Positions 35,201-47,378 of a stretch of 64,000 nt of DNA are shown here, in pieces (within the stretch, counting starts at the first letter, position 1; the number at the start of each line of letters is the position of its first letter). The notes beneath the pieces were generated by a model. That model made no database searches, was not told the origin of the DNA, and saw nothing but the letters and a program-made list of their open reading frames with translations. The position numbers and the translations under genes were made by a program. The DNA comes from Pyrenochaeta sp. MPI-SDFR-AT-0127 (lineage: Eukaryota > Ascomycota > Dothideomycetes > Pleosporales > Cucurbitariaceae), in NCBI GenBank assembly GCA_020747015.1, contig JAGTJM010000024.1:248001-312000 (forward strand), written 5' to 3'.

Positions 35201-36935
35201 ATCCAGTCTTCCTTTTCTCGCCACTGCGTTTCCGATGGGCAGGTCCTAAGGTTGTCGTTGTTTCACCGTTGTAAGCGCGCAAAGTGTAGCGAGAGGCATG
35301 CTGGCGGCGTGCAACGATGAAGCCACCCGTGCACGTGACGGCGAGGGCAGCCTATGAGGATGGCGTCAGTAGTAGATGCCGGACAAGGTTCGCGCTAATT
35401 ACGTTGTGCCGCTTGGCAGTGTGCGCCCTCAGTGACAGCGCGGCTCTGCCAGCTTGCGGCGCGATGGTGATGAGAGGGCATCCGAGTCGCCCACTGCAAG
35501 CAGCGAAGGGGGGGTGGGCAAGGGCATTGGCATTGCTTGTCAATTCGTCGGTGACGCCCCCAATAATCACGCCTTTGATTGCAGCATCATCTGAGTCCTT
35601 ATTCGAAGCAGCGAAATGCGGTGGGTGAGATTCTTATCTTGGACCTTCTGCATTTAACCGATCCCTCCTGCCGTTTCTGGGTTGCGTCCGCCTCCTTAGA
35701 TTTCCTCTTACACTAGTCTGCCAGTTCTCTACATTGCACGACTCGGCGATACGATGATTTCCCCGGGTTGCGTCGCCCACGGCTGCCCGTGACGCGCTGC
35801 AAGAGACGCACCCGCTCAGGGCCGTCCTGGCCGCCATTTGCCAGTGGCTACGCCCTATGCAGCTGGCCTGGGCTCCCTGCCGTCAGCAGCACCGTCCACT
35901 CCCCTCCCCCTCCCCTCCCCCTCTCCTGTGAAGCTGCCCGCTACAGTCTCGCCTTGTCCCTAGCGGGCATAGGCCTCGAGGCCTGGTTGCTTCGGCCACC
36001 CTGCTAGAGCGACCACCACCAGTTCGCGACAGCCGCAGCGCGACACAAACGTCGAGCACCCAAGCAGAGGCCGATTCTCGGCGAGGCCAACTGAGAGGTT
36101 GCTCCGGTCACATTCCACAGGCATGTCACTCATCACGGCGCCAGCACGCTTCGAGAAGTCTTCCTTAGTGCGTCATCCAGGTACCGGCACGCCAGTCCCA
36201 GTCAGGGGCATGCAGGCCGAACCTCTGTTGCAAATGTGCTGTTGCGCGGATACGATAGGTGCGTGCCGTTCTGGCACACTGGCCTGTGCGAATCAATGGC
36301 TTCGCTCGCGCATACCCTGCACAATAAGCTCTCGGACGAGACGAGACGTTCGAGACAGGCTCTCCAGTGGTTTAAACCTGCCGTGGCCGCCCGCTGAATT
36401 CTGCTCGCTCGCCGTCTTGCTGGCTCCCACCTCTTTGCAAAGTCCCCCCAACCGTCGTTCGCTTGTACCGCCTCAAACACACTACATCTTGGCGCGTTGT
36501 CGCAACATCAGCCTTGCCCCAGCTTTGGGCTCAAACCAGGGTAGTGGTCATGTCGACGTTGCGCTCGAGCGCCCCCGCGAACAACCCTCATTTAGCTTCT
36601 TCCATACATCTTCCACAGGCCTTCCAGAAGAGTGCCGTTTCCGCCATCCCCGCTGCACATGCAATCTTGGATGAGGTGATCCCACTTGTATAACAACCCC
36701 GTCGCACCAACGGCAGCTGATGCCTGCTCGGACACACGTTCATCCACTCCTTCGCCCCTAACTTCCCTGCGCCGCCTGGATACCCTTCTTCACCCTCTTT
36801 TGCCTTGCCTTCCCCCCTCTCTGCCCTCGTCGGTCGCTTGACTTTGCGTGAGGGTTTACCTTCGGCATGACAAGAGGGCTTTGTCCGACACACCATCTCA
36901 GCTAACCACCTGTGCCACACGGGGTCCTTGCCAAG
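32218..36935. other. 4.7 kb gap upstream of C2H2 regulator
   Basis: The largest gap. No supported gene. Minus-strand frames at 32293-32640, 32951-33430 and 33962-34150, and a plus-strand frame at 36099-36674, show no recognisable domain or convincing splice chain. The last 1.3 kb is C-rich and likely a long promoter and leader for the zinc-finger gene. A C/T-only tract lies at about 35897-35930. No transposon ends or tandem arrays were seen. Confidence 0.45.
35897..35930 (+). repeat. Polypyrimidine (CCCCT)n tract
   Basis: A run made almost only of C and T with repeating CCCCT units about 1 kb upstream of the zinc-finger gene. Such tracts are common near fungal promoters and can take non-B structure. 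Confidence 0.7.
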
Positions 36936-38896
36936 ATGGACGACCATGTCGACATCCCAGAGGAGTCGATGCGACACATTGAGGCTTTGCTAGCAAGACA
37001 TCCTCCACAAATGATCCAGAGGATGTTTTCGCAAGCAATGGAGTCGCGTACGTCGACGACTCGGTTTTTTGCTTTTCCTTTCAGGCTGACACTTTCTCAG
37101 GTCGTAATTCTACAGCTTCGTCTTTCATGTCCACAACCACTTCAAGTTCAACAGCAACGTCTTCCTCGGGATCGTCATGGAGATCTCGACTTTCTCTTGC
37201 ATCCACTTTCTCGAGTTCAACGGGGAGCAGTGACATGGCGCCTTCCATCGCTTCATCGACCTCTTCACGGTCAAGGATGAGGCGAGCTGAGCCGCGTTCG
37301 TATCCAGCCGGTCTTGATCCAACGCGCCCGGTACCTGCCGTATTGACTCCTTCCTCAGAAGTTAGCAGTCCGCTCGACCTAAAGATTGAACCAAGCTTCA
37401 CACCAACCGACGACATAAGCGTTGCATCACCCATCATGTTCTCCGATGATAAATCACAGAATCAATCCGGCGAACCGTACATGTTCTGCACTTACTGCGC
37501 TGAGCAAAAGACGCAAAAGACGTTCAAAGCAAAATCCGACTGGAAAAAGCACGAAATGAGGATGCATGAAACTGGAGAGGACTGGCAGTGCATAGTGCAT
37601 GGCTGCAACCGCATCTTTGATCGTCAGAAAGACTTTATTAAACATCATCAGCGTTATCATTCCGGACGACCCCTGCCATCTCTCACAGATATTGGTATCA
37701 CCCTACTACCGAGAAGAGTGTTTGGTTGTGGGTTTGCCAAATGTAAAGAGGTTAGCATTGGCTGGGATGAGCGATGTGACCACGTAGCAAAGCACATGAA
37801 AAACGGTGCGACTTTTGATCAGTGGAAGTATTCCAATGTCATCCGTAACCTGATACGGCAAGAAGCTTTGCATGACACCTGGAAAGAGTTGCTCAACTGT
37901 CTGGATGAGAGGTTACGAGAAAGTCGATCACAAATCAGCTGGTGCCCAGACAACTCGAGAACCCTCCGACAGAAGCTTCAATGCTGTGACTTGAGACCAA
38001 GTCGAGAAGAAGTACTCATTACAGCCTTGAGTCTGCGCTCTGACATACCGCTTGATCCTGTACACCAGCAGCTCCCGCTTGGATTCGTCACCCCAAGCAG
38101 AGACTCAGTACCACATGTCGACAAACTGACCCGCGAGCAGCGTATGCACGTCCTAATCGGAAACTCCAACATCCAACTCTCAAACACACGACTTGCGTCC
38201 ATAAATGCCGCACTCCTCCGGATCAGCAATTCGTTATCGCACGGGCCCGACTATGACTGTGGATCTTCACCGTTCGTTGAGCCACAGTCACCAGCAGTTG
38301 ACACGACAGGGCGTCGTATCAGTTACATGGATGTGGACCCTGGAGACTTCCTAGATGTAGCACAGCCGGCTATACCCGACCTCCCATCCGTAATGAACAC
38401 ATCCTCAGTGAACGTGCCTCAACCCCACACACCAGTTATGGATAACGAGCCTCAGCCTCACCTCCACAACAACAATGACTATGGCGAACCACAGAAGCCT
38501 CCCGCCAACCCACTGGGCTGGTGTTACCCAAGCTACTTCGACGCTGCACCTCAATTCGAGGAGTCGCAGTACTATGAGCGTCCATCTTTTGGTCAGATAA
38601 TATCGAAACCATTGCACAAGATCGGAAGTCGGCTGGGCACCTCAAGAAACAACTCCACTCATTCGAGATCTTCATCTCAAATGAGCCAAGGCGCCTCAGA
38701 TATGGGTGCTGATTTCATAATTCAAGGCTCTGTTGCCGCAATGAGTATGCGCCCACCCCAGCATCAACATCAACAACAACAACAACATATACCACAACAT
38801 CACCAACAATACCCAATGGCGCAACAACCACAACAATCTTACCGCAATCCCGCGCAGATGCACGAACAGTTACATATGTACACGACACAGAATTAG
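36936..38896 (+). CDS. C2H2 zinc-finger transcription factor
   Basis: Exons 36936-37047 and 37101-38896 encode 635 aa. Exon 1 is acidic (MDDHVDIPEESMRHIE). A Ser/Thr-rich segment follows. Two classical C2H2 fingers follow: Cys about 167 and 170 with His 188 and 193, and Cys about 201 and 206 with His about 219 and 224. A third Cys/His cluster (CGFAKC...CDHVAKH) follows. The C-terminus is Pro-rich and ends in a Gln/His-rich tract (HQHQQQQQH), suggesting a transactivation region. Target genes unknown. The intron has a GTACGT donor and a TTCTCAG acceptor. An unusually long noncoding region upstream suggests complex regulation. I do not recognise a named orthologue. Confidence 0.85.
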
Positions 38897-41626
38897 TGAG
38901 CGATTGCCACAATGAGATGTCATGATTTACCACGTCTCACATCGCTTCCGCGTTCTTCTTTTGTCACTCAGCGAGCATATAGACTTTAGTTACGTTTCTT
39001 TGATACCCCGTGCATTCGGCACACGATAGACATGTACGATAACGTAGTGCGCGTCTCATAGAGCAGGTCCATGTTGAGACCGAAAACATTACTTCAATTC
39101 TCCAACGTCCCTTCCATTTCTTTCTCATAACATTGAGTGATACATCAAGACCAAGACGGTGAAAACCTGGTTCCTATTCCTTCGTTGATCAGCACTACTC
39201 ACCGCGCGAGCCACCTTCAGACACGGCCCCGATGGCCTGACTAGACCGGGTATAATCTTACCGAACTGTCTCTCGCCAACGCGAAGCCTAGTGGGCCGGT
39301 GACTAGTGCAGGGCGTGCCAATGGGCCGATTCGTGTTCGCCAATAAAGCATTAATCCCTATACAAGATAGAATGTGCTTCGAGGCGTGTCCGCTCGTACA
39401 TTAGTGAAAGCCGACGGAGACGGAGTTATGAAGTGCTCAAGCCCGAATACCTCGTTCAAGACTATGCCCTAGATTGGAAAACGAGTCTTGCTGCTATTTT
39501 GGTGTACTCACATGGGTTGCATTTACCGCAGCATATGGGATCAACGATTACGTGAACATGTGCAATAAGATGATCAACCCTCTTCTGTGTGTGTAGCTTC
39601 CGGTCTACGCTGGAGTAACATGTTGAACATGTCGCCACAACGACAGGATAAACTAGCAAATTACGGTGCTCAAATCCAGGACCTTGGCCAAGCAACGGCA
39701 TATCCGCCCACCAGAGGGCGGTTATGAAGCATTCAGAAAGAAAAATCACATTCAAGCCTTCAACAAGACAGCCGGTGTCATCCGATACATCTATTGACCG
39801 AAAAGTAACATGGCCCAACTGTCCGAAGGGTGCCGGACAAGGTTTCCTCTCCAGTTCCCTCTCGACCCCTACAATCTTATTCTTCGACAAAACCCAGCCG
39901 GCGGTACTCGTACACTGCCATCCTTATCAATGCGATAAACCCGTGTACCTGAAACCCTTACGCGGGCGCCACTTTCTTTTTCTTTTAATTCTCGCATAAT
40001 CCGTTCGAGTCAATAAGATGTTGTCATGTGTTCCTCGGAAGGCGTGCTCTGCAGATAAACTGTGAATCTCAGCATACAAAGGGACAAGCAATCGGGCCGA
40101 TGGGTGTGTGTGTGCTTGAGGGGGCTGACCAAAAAGCTTATCACACATGTGTGTACGCGGCGGCCGGAAATGAGAGGAATGGTGATCTTGAACATCAGTG
40201 TATTGATTGTCATGTGCTGCATATTGGCTCTTTGGGGCGCACAGTCTCGGTTCAAGATTGGGGGTTGCGGGGGTGTTTGTCATGCTTTTGGGCGTCTTTT
40301 ATTTCCGGTCCACATCTAGTACCAAAATGTTTGTTGTTGCTGAGGTATGGATATCAAAGTGTATGGACCTGCTAGTTGTCATTTCATCGAAATAAACTCC
40401 ATGCTGACTCATCCCTATAAAAACCTGGACAATTTTTCTTACAGTCCTTTATGGACGTAGAATATTACTCTCTCCTAGATAGACACGAAATGCTTAGAGA
40501 ACGTACTAAATTTCCCCAATCTTTTCAAATATACACCCCTTTCGTCACACATCTTGGTCACAATTTGAGAATACGAGGAAATTTATCCAGTATATACTGG
40601 CATTTTGAACTGGGAAGTCACCCCATGAGCTAAAATATGGGGCTTAAGCCACGTTTCTACTAGACGATACCAATATACAACGTGATATGGGGTTGTTGTT
40701 CCACTGGCGAGCGGAATGGATGCTGTCTTTTCTTCTTGGATGGATAAAGTTGAGTAGGATCGGTGCGCTGATTCGAGTTTGTGGGGTTTATTGAAAAGTG
40801 CTAGCACAAATTCTCATGGAATTGCTGAGCTGGAAGTAAGATTGTGAAAGTATAGTCGCTATTTGCATGTGAGAAAGTTCATCTGAACCTTTTGATAAGA
40901 AGTATACATGTCTCGATCAAAGGTGATTGAATAAAGGAAGCTGCGGGTCTGGTTTTCTTTGAGACCAGCAGCATGCTACCACATACACAAAACGAGTAAG
41001 TTTGGAAATAGTAGCACATATGATGTATGGCATAAGAAAAACCAAAGAAAAGATTGTTCAATAATCTGGCCAATCATTCCGGAACTTCATTCCGTTTCCG
41101 ATGACGAAAAACCGTTCTATACGAAAACTATACGGCTGTGTCATTGAGTAGACATCCACTATTGAAAGAGCTTTTGCCTTTTTGTAGTTTCGTTTTCCAG
41201 TCTTCCAAACTTCATACTCGAACAACCTCTCAGGGGCCCTGACATTCGAAAATAGTGTACGATCCGGCCATTACATCACGGGCCCTTTGTGCACCAGAAG
41301 CATTGATATTGGTATTATTGCTTATTAGCCGGGTGTGTTTGGACTAGAGATCCTGGACAAATCTTCGTGTAAATTGCTTGGAAGTGGGAAATATTTATTG
41401 AAAGTGAGATGTTGAACAGGAAGACTGCGAGAGAGGTTCGTTCGATCATTAACATGAAGCTTCTCCTACATCTTGTCACTAGCATACACGGCATATTGTA
41501 CAAGACTGGGGAACATTTGAAATTGAAGGTCGAATCTCTTCGTCTCAAAGATGCTAAAGAAGTACATAAGAGATGTTCTATTCCTGTCACGTACATATAC
41601 AACAATCATGCCTTTCCCTGCCCGCA
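38897..41626. other. 2.7 kb intergenic, convergent
   Basis: Between the zinc-finger gene (+) and dihydroorotate dehydrogenase (-), both ending here. No supported gene. The longest frame is 142 codons at 39462-39890 (minus), Cys-rich near its end but unlike anything I know. Treated as unproven. Confidence 0.4.
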
Positions 41627-43315
41627 TCATCGTTTCGTTATCGTTGTCTGCCTCTTCGCGTCATCCCTCATCTCTTGCTTTATTCTTGAAATTGTGCCTG
41701 CACCACCATAGATCATGGCAGTGTACACTTGCGCAACGCTGGCACCCGCATCGAGAATTTCTCTTGCTTGCCGGCCGTTCGTGATACCCCCTGTGGCAAA
41801 TATGACCTTGCGAGGATTCTTGGGTGCGGGTGCAGTGACAGGTGTCGAGTGCAGAGTTAGTGCAGGAGCCGATTCGGACAGGTCATCTACATTGGATGAG
41901 AGAGCTACTGGTTGGTCGAGCTTGACTGTTGTGGTGGTCTGCGATGAGGAGGAAGCAGATGACGATGACGAAGAGGACTTGGTTTTATCCGTATCATTAG
42001 TAGTAGATTGGTCGGCGGTAGTCTGGCCCGCGGCTGGCTTGTCCGGTAGAGAGATGTGTTTGGGCCCTTCATCGAGCGCCTTCCTGTACTTGCTTACTAG
42101 CGCCAATGTGCGCTCAAACATTTGCGGCCCTGAGTACCCTCCTTGCTCGAGTAGGATCTTCGCTTCCGCCTCCGGAAGAAGGTAGCCCTTTGGCAGTGGA
42201 TCAGGCCGCTTCTTTGTGGTGTTGCCAACGATGACACCATCCACGCCTGAGTCCCAGATAGCTTCACATATTCCAGATATCTGCTCCGCTGAATCTTCAT
42301 CCGGGCTGACTTTTACCATGATGGCGGGTTTTGTCTTGCGGTCGATTTTCTTCACTGCTTGAACAACACCTGAAAGCAGCCGCGTGAGAGGCTCAACATT
42401 CTGGAGGGTGCGTAATCCGGGAGTGTTTGGCGAGGAAACATTTACCACAAGTATGTCAGCATACTTGCCAACATGACCTACAGCAGTCGCATAGTCGCGC
42501 ACAACAGCGTCAATATCGGTCTCGGGTGTAGATTTGTTCTTTGCGACCTGGACTGCCATGAGTCGTCCGGGTAGCAGCGACCCGGGCGGCACACCTGCTT
42601 CTCCATTGAGGACCGTGCGCTCAGCCTCTTCATCCAAACCAAGTCCGGCATGGTAAGCAAACTCTCGCACACGTTGGCGCAGCCTTGTGGCGACTAATTC
42701 CGCGCCCTCGGAGTTGAAGCCATACCGATTGATCAGCGCATTCTGGCTGGGCAATCTGAATACTCGTGGCTTTGGGTTGCCTTCTTGCGGTAGCAGTGTG
42801 ACGGCGCCAACCTCTACAATGGCAGCTCCAAGCTCGAATAGAGGTGTGGGAACCTCGGCGCCCTTGTCAATGCCAGCAGACGTCCCGATGGGATTGCTCA
42901 GAGTATGTCCAAAAACCTCGACGGCCAAATCTCCCGCTGAATCTGCGGTCCCGCGTTCTCTCGGATTCAGGCCAAAGCTGTGCAGTGCCTTCAGGATGCT
43001 TGTCCCAATCTTATGTGCATCTTCGCCGTCGGGATATAGTTGTCGCAGTGCGGGGACGATGAGCCATTCGTGAATGCTGGCGCGCGTGTCGGTGACGTAG
43101 AGATAACCAAGGGAGAGGCCGAGGGTCAGGAGAGTGCCGTATACAAAGTTTTTTGTGCGTGTACCCGCGGAACGGACGTTTGTTGCATTTACCGTGGCTG
43201 CTGTAGTTTCGGTGGATGTGAATCTCGTGGGATGTTGAAACGGGCGGCGGGCGGGGCGGCAGCGCGCGATAGACGGTCGCACGCGTAAGACGCGCATATT
43301 TGCGGCCGTGTTCAT
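41627..43315 (-). CDS. Mitochondrial dihydroorotate dehydrogenase (class 2)
   Basis: Single exon, 562 aa. It oxidises dihydroorotate to orotate with quinone in the mitochondrial inner membrane, the fourth step of pyrimidine synthesis. The N-terminus is Arg-rich, as in a mitochondrial presequence, followed by a membrane span (FVYGTLLTLGLSLGYLYV). FMN-site motifs include NPIGTSAGIDKGAEV and RLPSQNALINRYGFNS. The class-2 catalytic serine is in VNVSSPNTPGLR. The phosphate-binding ATGGITNGRQA lies near the C-terminus. Between about residues 415 and 500 sits a low-complexity Ser/Thr-rich insert that enlarges the barrel relative to the usual 400-450 aa enzyme. It is divergent from the GH28 gene. Confidence 0.95.
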   Translation of the reverse strand: MNTAANMRVLRVRPSIARCRPARRPFQHPTRFTSTETTAATVNATNVRSAGTRTKNFVYGTLLTLGLSLGYLYVTDTRASIHEWLIVPALRQLYPDGEDAHKIGTSILKALHSFGLNPRERGTADSAGDLAVEVFGHTLSNPIGTSAGIDKGAEVPTPLFELGAAIVEVGAVTLLPQEGNPKPRVFRLPSQNALINRYGFNSEGAELVATRLRQRVREFAYHAGLGLDEEAERTVLNGEAGVPPGSLLPGRLMAVQVAKNKSTPETDIDAVVRDYATAVGHVGKYADILVVNVSSPNTPGLRTLQNVEPLTRLLSGVVQAVKKIDRKTKPAIMVKVSPDEDSAEQISGICEAIWDSGVDGVIVGNTTKKRPDPLPKGYLLPEAEAKILLEQGGYSGPQMFERTLALVSKYRKALDEGPKHISLPDKPAAGQTTADQSTTNDTDKTKSSSSSSSASSSSQTTTTVKLDQPVALSSNVDDLSESAPALTLHSTPVTAPAPKNPRKVIFATGGITNGRQAREILDAGASVAQVYTAMIYGGAGTISRIKQEMRDDAKRQTTITKR

Positions 43316-44201
43316 GGTAGAGAGCGTGGTGTACAGCCCATACGACGCTCAATGGCGGCGCAATTGCTGTTGAGAGATGAAGCTGCGGGTGAAGCTTGCT
43401 TTGCAGGGCGACGTCGGTGACGTGGGGCGGCTTGGCAGGTACATTGATCTTCTGCGACCACATTCCTCGCACCGTCCTTAGTCAACAGCTATTTTTACTG
43501 AATACTGACTTATGACAACTAAATTTGTAGTACTGGTTAGATCACTGCTCTCAAAAGCCTTTGCTTTGTTCCAATATCTGCTCCAACATTCAATTTGTTC
43601 TTTCTTTGCCTTCATCAGAGGATTGAATCGTTACAACTCTCTCGAAGTAGTCTCTCCCTATTCATACTACACTTTCATCTGAGTCTAATGTACTAGTACA
43701 TATTCAAGATACATATTCAAAGCGAGTTCTTTCACTTCCAACGGCTCTCTATGAGATGAATCTGATCATGTGCATTGTTAGAACTAGGCTCTTCTCAAAC
43801 AAATCGTTCTTCATGCACTTGTCCACCTAGTCCCACCATCATCTCAATTTCTCTTATCATAGGCTACAGTTTATTGCCGAACGCTGCGTTTGCCTCCGCT
43901 TTTTGATACCCAGTCATTTCATCTAGCTATATTACTGTGATGCCTGTAGCCGAGCTGCAACCGGCTGCACAACTATGTAAGTGGCCACTGAATCACAGTA
44001 GTAAAGGTTCTCGCCAATCGCAATTCTCACCTGAACGAATTCTACAAATTTATATATTGCTTTTGAGCAGGCGATCGAACAAAGTCTCTGCGGGGTATCA
44101 CGGTCCCACAATTCAAGCGTTCGAAGAGCTTATAGTCAGGCTCGAAGCAATCAGAGAAATGCTTGTCTACACAGAGTTCCACAGACCTTCGTTCAGCTAC
44201 C
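43316..44201. promoter_or_regulatory. Divergent promoter region DHODH / GH28
   Basis: 886 bp, AT-richer than its flanks. No gene supported. An open frame from 43937 runs into the GH28 first exon in another frame and is likely chance. Confidence 0.45.
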
Positions 44202-45583
44202 ATGATTTTTGGTATTCTCATCCAGTTATGGTTCCTCGCCATTGGCCAAGTTCTTGCGGGTATGACCAAGACTGGCACACTCTGCACCGTAACGCCCTCT
44301 GGTAGCAAGGATGACAGCCCCTCGATCATGGACGCATTCAAGCAGTGCGGCCAAAATGGCCAAATCGAAATAGCAAGTGGGGACTACACCATTGCCAAAG
44401 TAATGGACGTCCTCACGCTCAAGAATTGCGACATCTCGATCCGCGGCAAGCTCACCTGGAACGATGATATCCAATACTGGCTCAAGAACAGTATTGGTGT
44501 AACATACGCTTCCCGCAGTACAGCCTTCCGACTCGGTGGCGAGAACTTTACGCTGCTCGGACACGGACAAGCGCTCTTCTTTGGAAATGGGCAGAAGTGG
44601 TATGATCAGAATCGCGACCAGGGTAACCAGAACGGAAGACCAATTAGCTTGACACTTTGGAAAGCCAAGAATGCGTGGATTGATGGAATTACATGGAGGC
44701 AGCCGCAATTCTGGTACGCCCTACTCTCCAGACCGGAAGAAAATGTGGGAAACAGTCTTGACAGGCAGACGGGTCCAACAATGTGTGAGAGACTGAAATT
44801 CAAACAGGCACACATTCGTTGCGCATTCGCAGAACATCACAATGACAAACCTCGACATGAATGCAACGTCTTCGTCGCAGTGGAGCACGGTCAACACCGA
44901 TGGCTTCGATAGCTGGAACTCCAAGGACATCGTCATCAAGAACTGGGTCGTGACATGTGGCGACGTAAGCTTCCCGTGGAGTTCACAGCAATAATGACTT
45001 CTTTATTGAAGAGCTCCAGCATTAACTTCTACCACAGGATTGCATTTCCGTCAAAGGCAACAGCAGCAACATCCACGTTAAAAACGTAACCTGCTACGAA
45101 TCCGGCGCCATGTGCATCGGCTCCATGGGCAACCCGACCACCGTCCCCGAATACGTCGAGAACGTCCTATTCGAAGACATCACCGCCATCCACTCGTCCA
45201 ACGCTGCGTGGATAAAAACGTACCCAGGCCAAGGCCACGTTCGCAACATTACCTTCCGCAATATAAAGTTCCAGGACGTTAACCAGCCCATCTACGTTTC
45301 GCCCTGTATTTACAGTTACAGAAACTGCGACTCCTCCAGGCTGAAGATTAGTGACGTGACGTGGGAAAATATCACGGGTACAAGTCGGTACAATGTCGCG
45401 GTGGGGATATATTGCAGCAAGGCTGCACCTTGCACGGGCCTGAAGTTCAAAAATATCGATATTAAGCCTAAGAATGGCGGTGCGGCGAAAATTCTCTGCT
45501 CGAATATGAATACTGATAGTGGACTGGCTTGTACAGGGACTTGTCCCGCCGGATGGGTGCAGCAGTTAAGTGGGAATGCGTAA
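44202..45583 (+). CDS. Secreted GH28 pectinase-type hydrolase
   Basis: Model: exons 44202-44744, 44833-44964 and 45038-45583 (406 aa). A signal peptide (MIFGILIQLWFLAIGQVLAG) precedes a right-handed beta-helix. Active-site segments include NTDGFDSW and CGDDCISVKGNS, supplying the three GH28 acidic residues. The loop that normally carries the catalytic-site histidine (G-H-G) here reads SGAMCIGSMG and lacks it. The substrate-binding R-I-K is replaced by WIK (AAWIKTYPGQ). These changes are seen in exo-acting and rhamnogalacturonan-type members rather than endopolygalacturonases, so exopolygalacturonase or exo-rhamnogalacturonase is likely. Intron 1 is the least certain; its GTGGGA donor was chosen so that NITMTNLDMNATS is kept. 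Confidence 0.85.
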
Positions 45584-46394
45584 GAACAGACTAAGTGTTG
45601 AAACCAGCCTATGCACTTTGATTACAAGCTGTAAAAGTCCTGCTGTCTATAATCCTGTTCACGCTGCCCAACTCTTTCATTTGACACTTTCCCGTGGCCC
45701 TTCTTAGTTCTTTCCGTGCTTCTGCTTTGATTGAAGGAAGGGAGTATTTCTGACTATGTAGAGAAAGGCGAGATCGCACCGTTTCCTAACATAGCAGACT
45801 AACATTTTAATGGCATAGAGAATTGTATGGTATCACCTCGCGTCGTGCACCTGAAGACGGAACGCTTGCAATGTTCCTACCCAAGAATAGATCAAATCCA
45901 AGTCGTGAGATGGATCATTGATATGCGAAAATGCCATCATGGAAAGCTGTTATGGCTGCGATGGTAAAGTGTCCAAGACACAATAGACGAGTGTTGTGTA
46001 CAAGCACCGAAACGATGAGGATCTGAAGGAATGATGCGAAAAGATTTCGAGGGTATAAAGCTACGCTCGCTCAAAACAACGCTCAACAAGCGTGCCTCCG
46101 GAGTACCCAAAACACCAAGAGAACGGGTCTGTCCAAGGAGTCCCCCGTTATATGCAAAATGCTCTAAACCGAATGCACATTCTAAGTAAGTAGAGTAGAA
46201 AGATGAAGAAAATAAAAGACAATCCTATACATGCGACAAATGCGCCCACCGTGTATCTTGATCGACTTCACCATCCTCACTAGGCGTCATGTTAGCAATG
46301 TGCTCGTCGGTCCCCATGTCTCAGCCTTTGGCGCCCTCGACTCCATCCATCCACATACCTGACAGACATTGCTGGGGCCAATGAGTCGGCCAAC
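45584..46394. other. Convergent 3' intergenic
   Basis: 3' ends of GH28 (+) and the U-box ligase (-). No supported gene or RNA. Confidence 0.45.
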
Positions 46395-47378
46395 TCACCA
46401 ATCATACACCCATCCACTGTTGCTCTCCATGAACTCTGTGCAAGCTTCCTTGAGCGCGATGTTGGGTCGCAATTCCGCAATTGTCAGGGTCTCCCTCGTC
46501 AGCGGGTCTGTCGGACTGCGTTTGAGGTGTTCGATTAGCGTTGCGCGCTCGTAAGATCGCCCATTCTTGGTGACGACGGGGTCGTGCATGATTTCAAAAG
46601 TGATGCCGTCTACGAGGTAATCTGGCACTTCTCGCTTCTGCTGGTGCTCTGGATCTGAGATCGCAAACGCTGTCCGGAGATCATTGCGCTTCTTCTCAAA
46701 CTCGATTTTCCTCTCCTCTTTCTCCTCTTGGCCTTCTACTCTGCTCGTCTCCCCGGATTCGATACGCGCGTCGATCTCGTCGTAGTCCTTCTTGTACTGT
46801 ATTTCTAGCATGTTTTCGACATCAGAGAGTAGGTCGCCGCGCCGCCTTACGCGCTCGCGCTCTCGGATGTCCCACTTTGCCTTTTTGCACTTCAGAACCA
46901 GCGCAGATATTGTTGCTGCGTTGGAGGTTTGCTGCGCGGAGGAAGTGCAGAGCTCATAGGCCATAAGCGCAGACGAAAGGGCTTCGTTTGGGTGATTAAT
47001 CGAGAGTTGTGCTTGTGCTGTATCATCTCAGCTTCCATTACGTGTCTCCAAGCTCACTCTACAGCCTCCACATTCGCGCAGCGAGGCGCATTCACAGCGG
47101 TGCATTCGCGGAGAGGTGAGCATACCCAGGTAGAAGAAGGCTTTCATATTATCCTTCAAAAGCTCGATACTCCGTATACAATCGTCAATCACACCCTCCC
47201 ATTTCTCCAGCTTCAGTCTCGCATTTGCGCGATTCGTGAACAATAACGGATTGGCCGAGTTCTTTTGAATGGCCTGCGAGTACAGCCCTTCAGCCGCTTC
47301 GTAGTCGCCATTTTTGAAACATTTGTTCCCGGAGTTTTTGAGCTGCTCGGCGGCGTACTCATTGCCCGCCGGAGGCAT
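46395..47378 (-). CDS. CHIP-like E3 ubiquitin ligase (TPR plus U-box)
   Basis: Exons 47378-47126 and 47017-46395 encode 291 aa, close to animal CHIP/STUB1. It would bind Hsp70/Hsp90 tails through TPRs and ubiquitinate their clients. The N-terminal repeats include KNSGNKCFKNGDYEAAEGLY and PLLFTNRANARLKLEKW. A third TPR is completed across the splice (FYLAQAQLSINHPNEALSS). A charged coiled-coil-like helix (about 110-200) follows. The U-box has DYLVDGITFEIMHDPVVTKNG and LIEHLKRSPTDPLTRE. The intron (108 nt) starts GTATGC and joins in phase 1. No finger cysteines are present, as expected for a U-box. Confidence 0.92.

Noticed and set aside
36099..36674. 191-codon plus-strand frame upstream of the zinc-finger gene
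   Set aside because: Pro/Ser/Arg-rich in a C-rich leader, no domain, no splice link to the downstream gene.
39462..39890. 142-codon minus-strand frame
   Set aside because: No recognisable motif and no supporting neighbour or splice signals; kept only as an unproven possibility.
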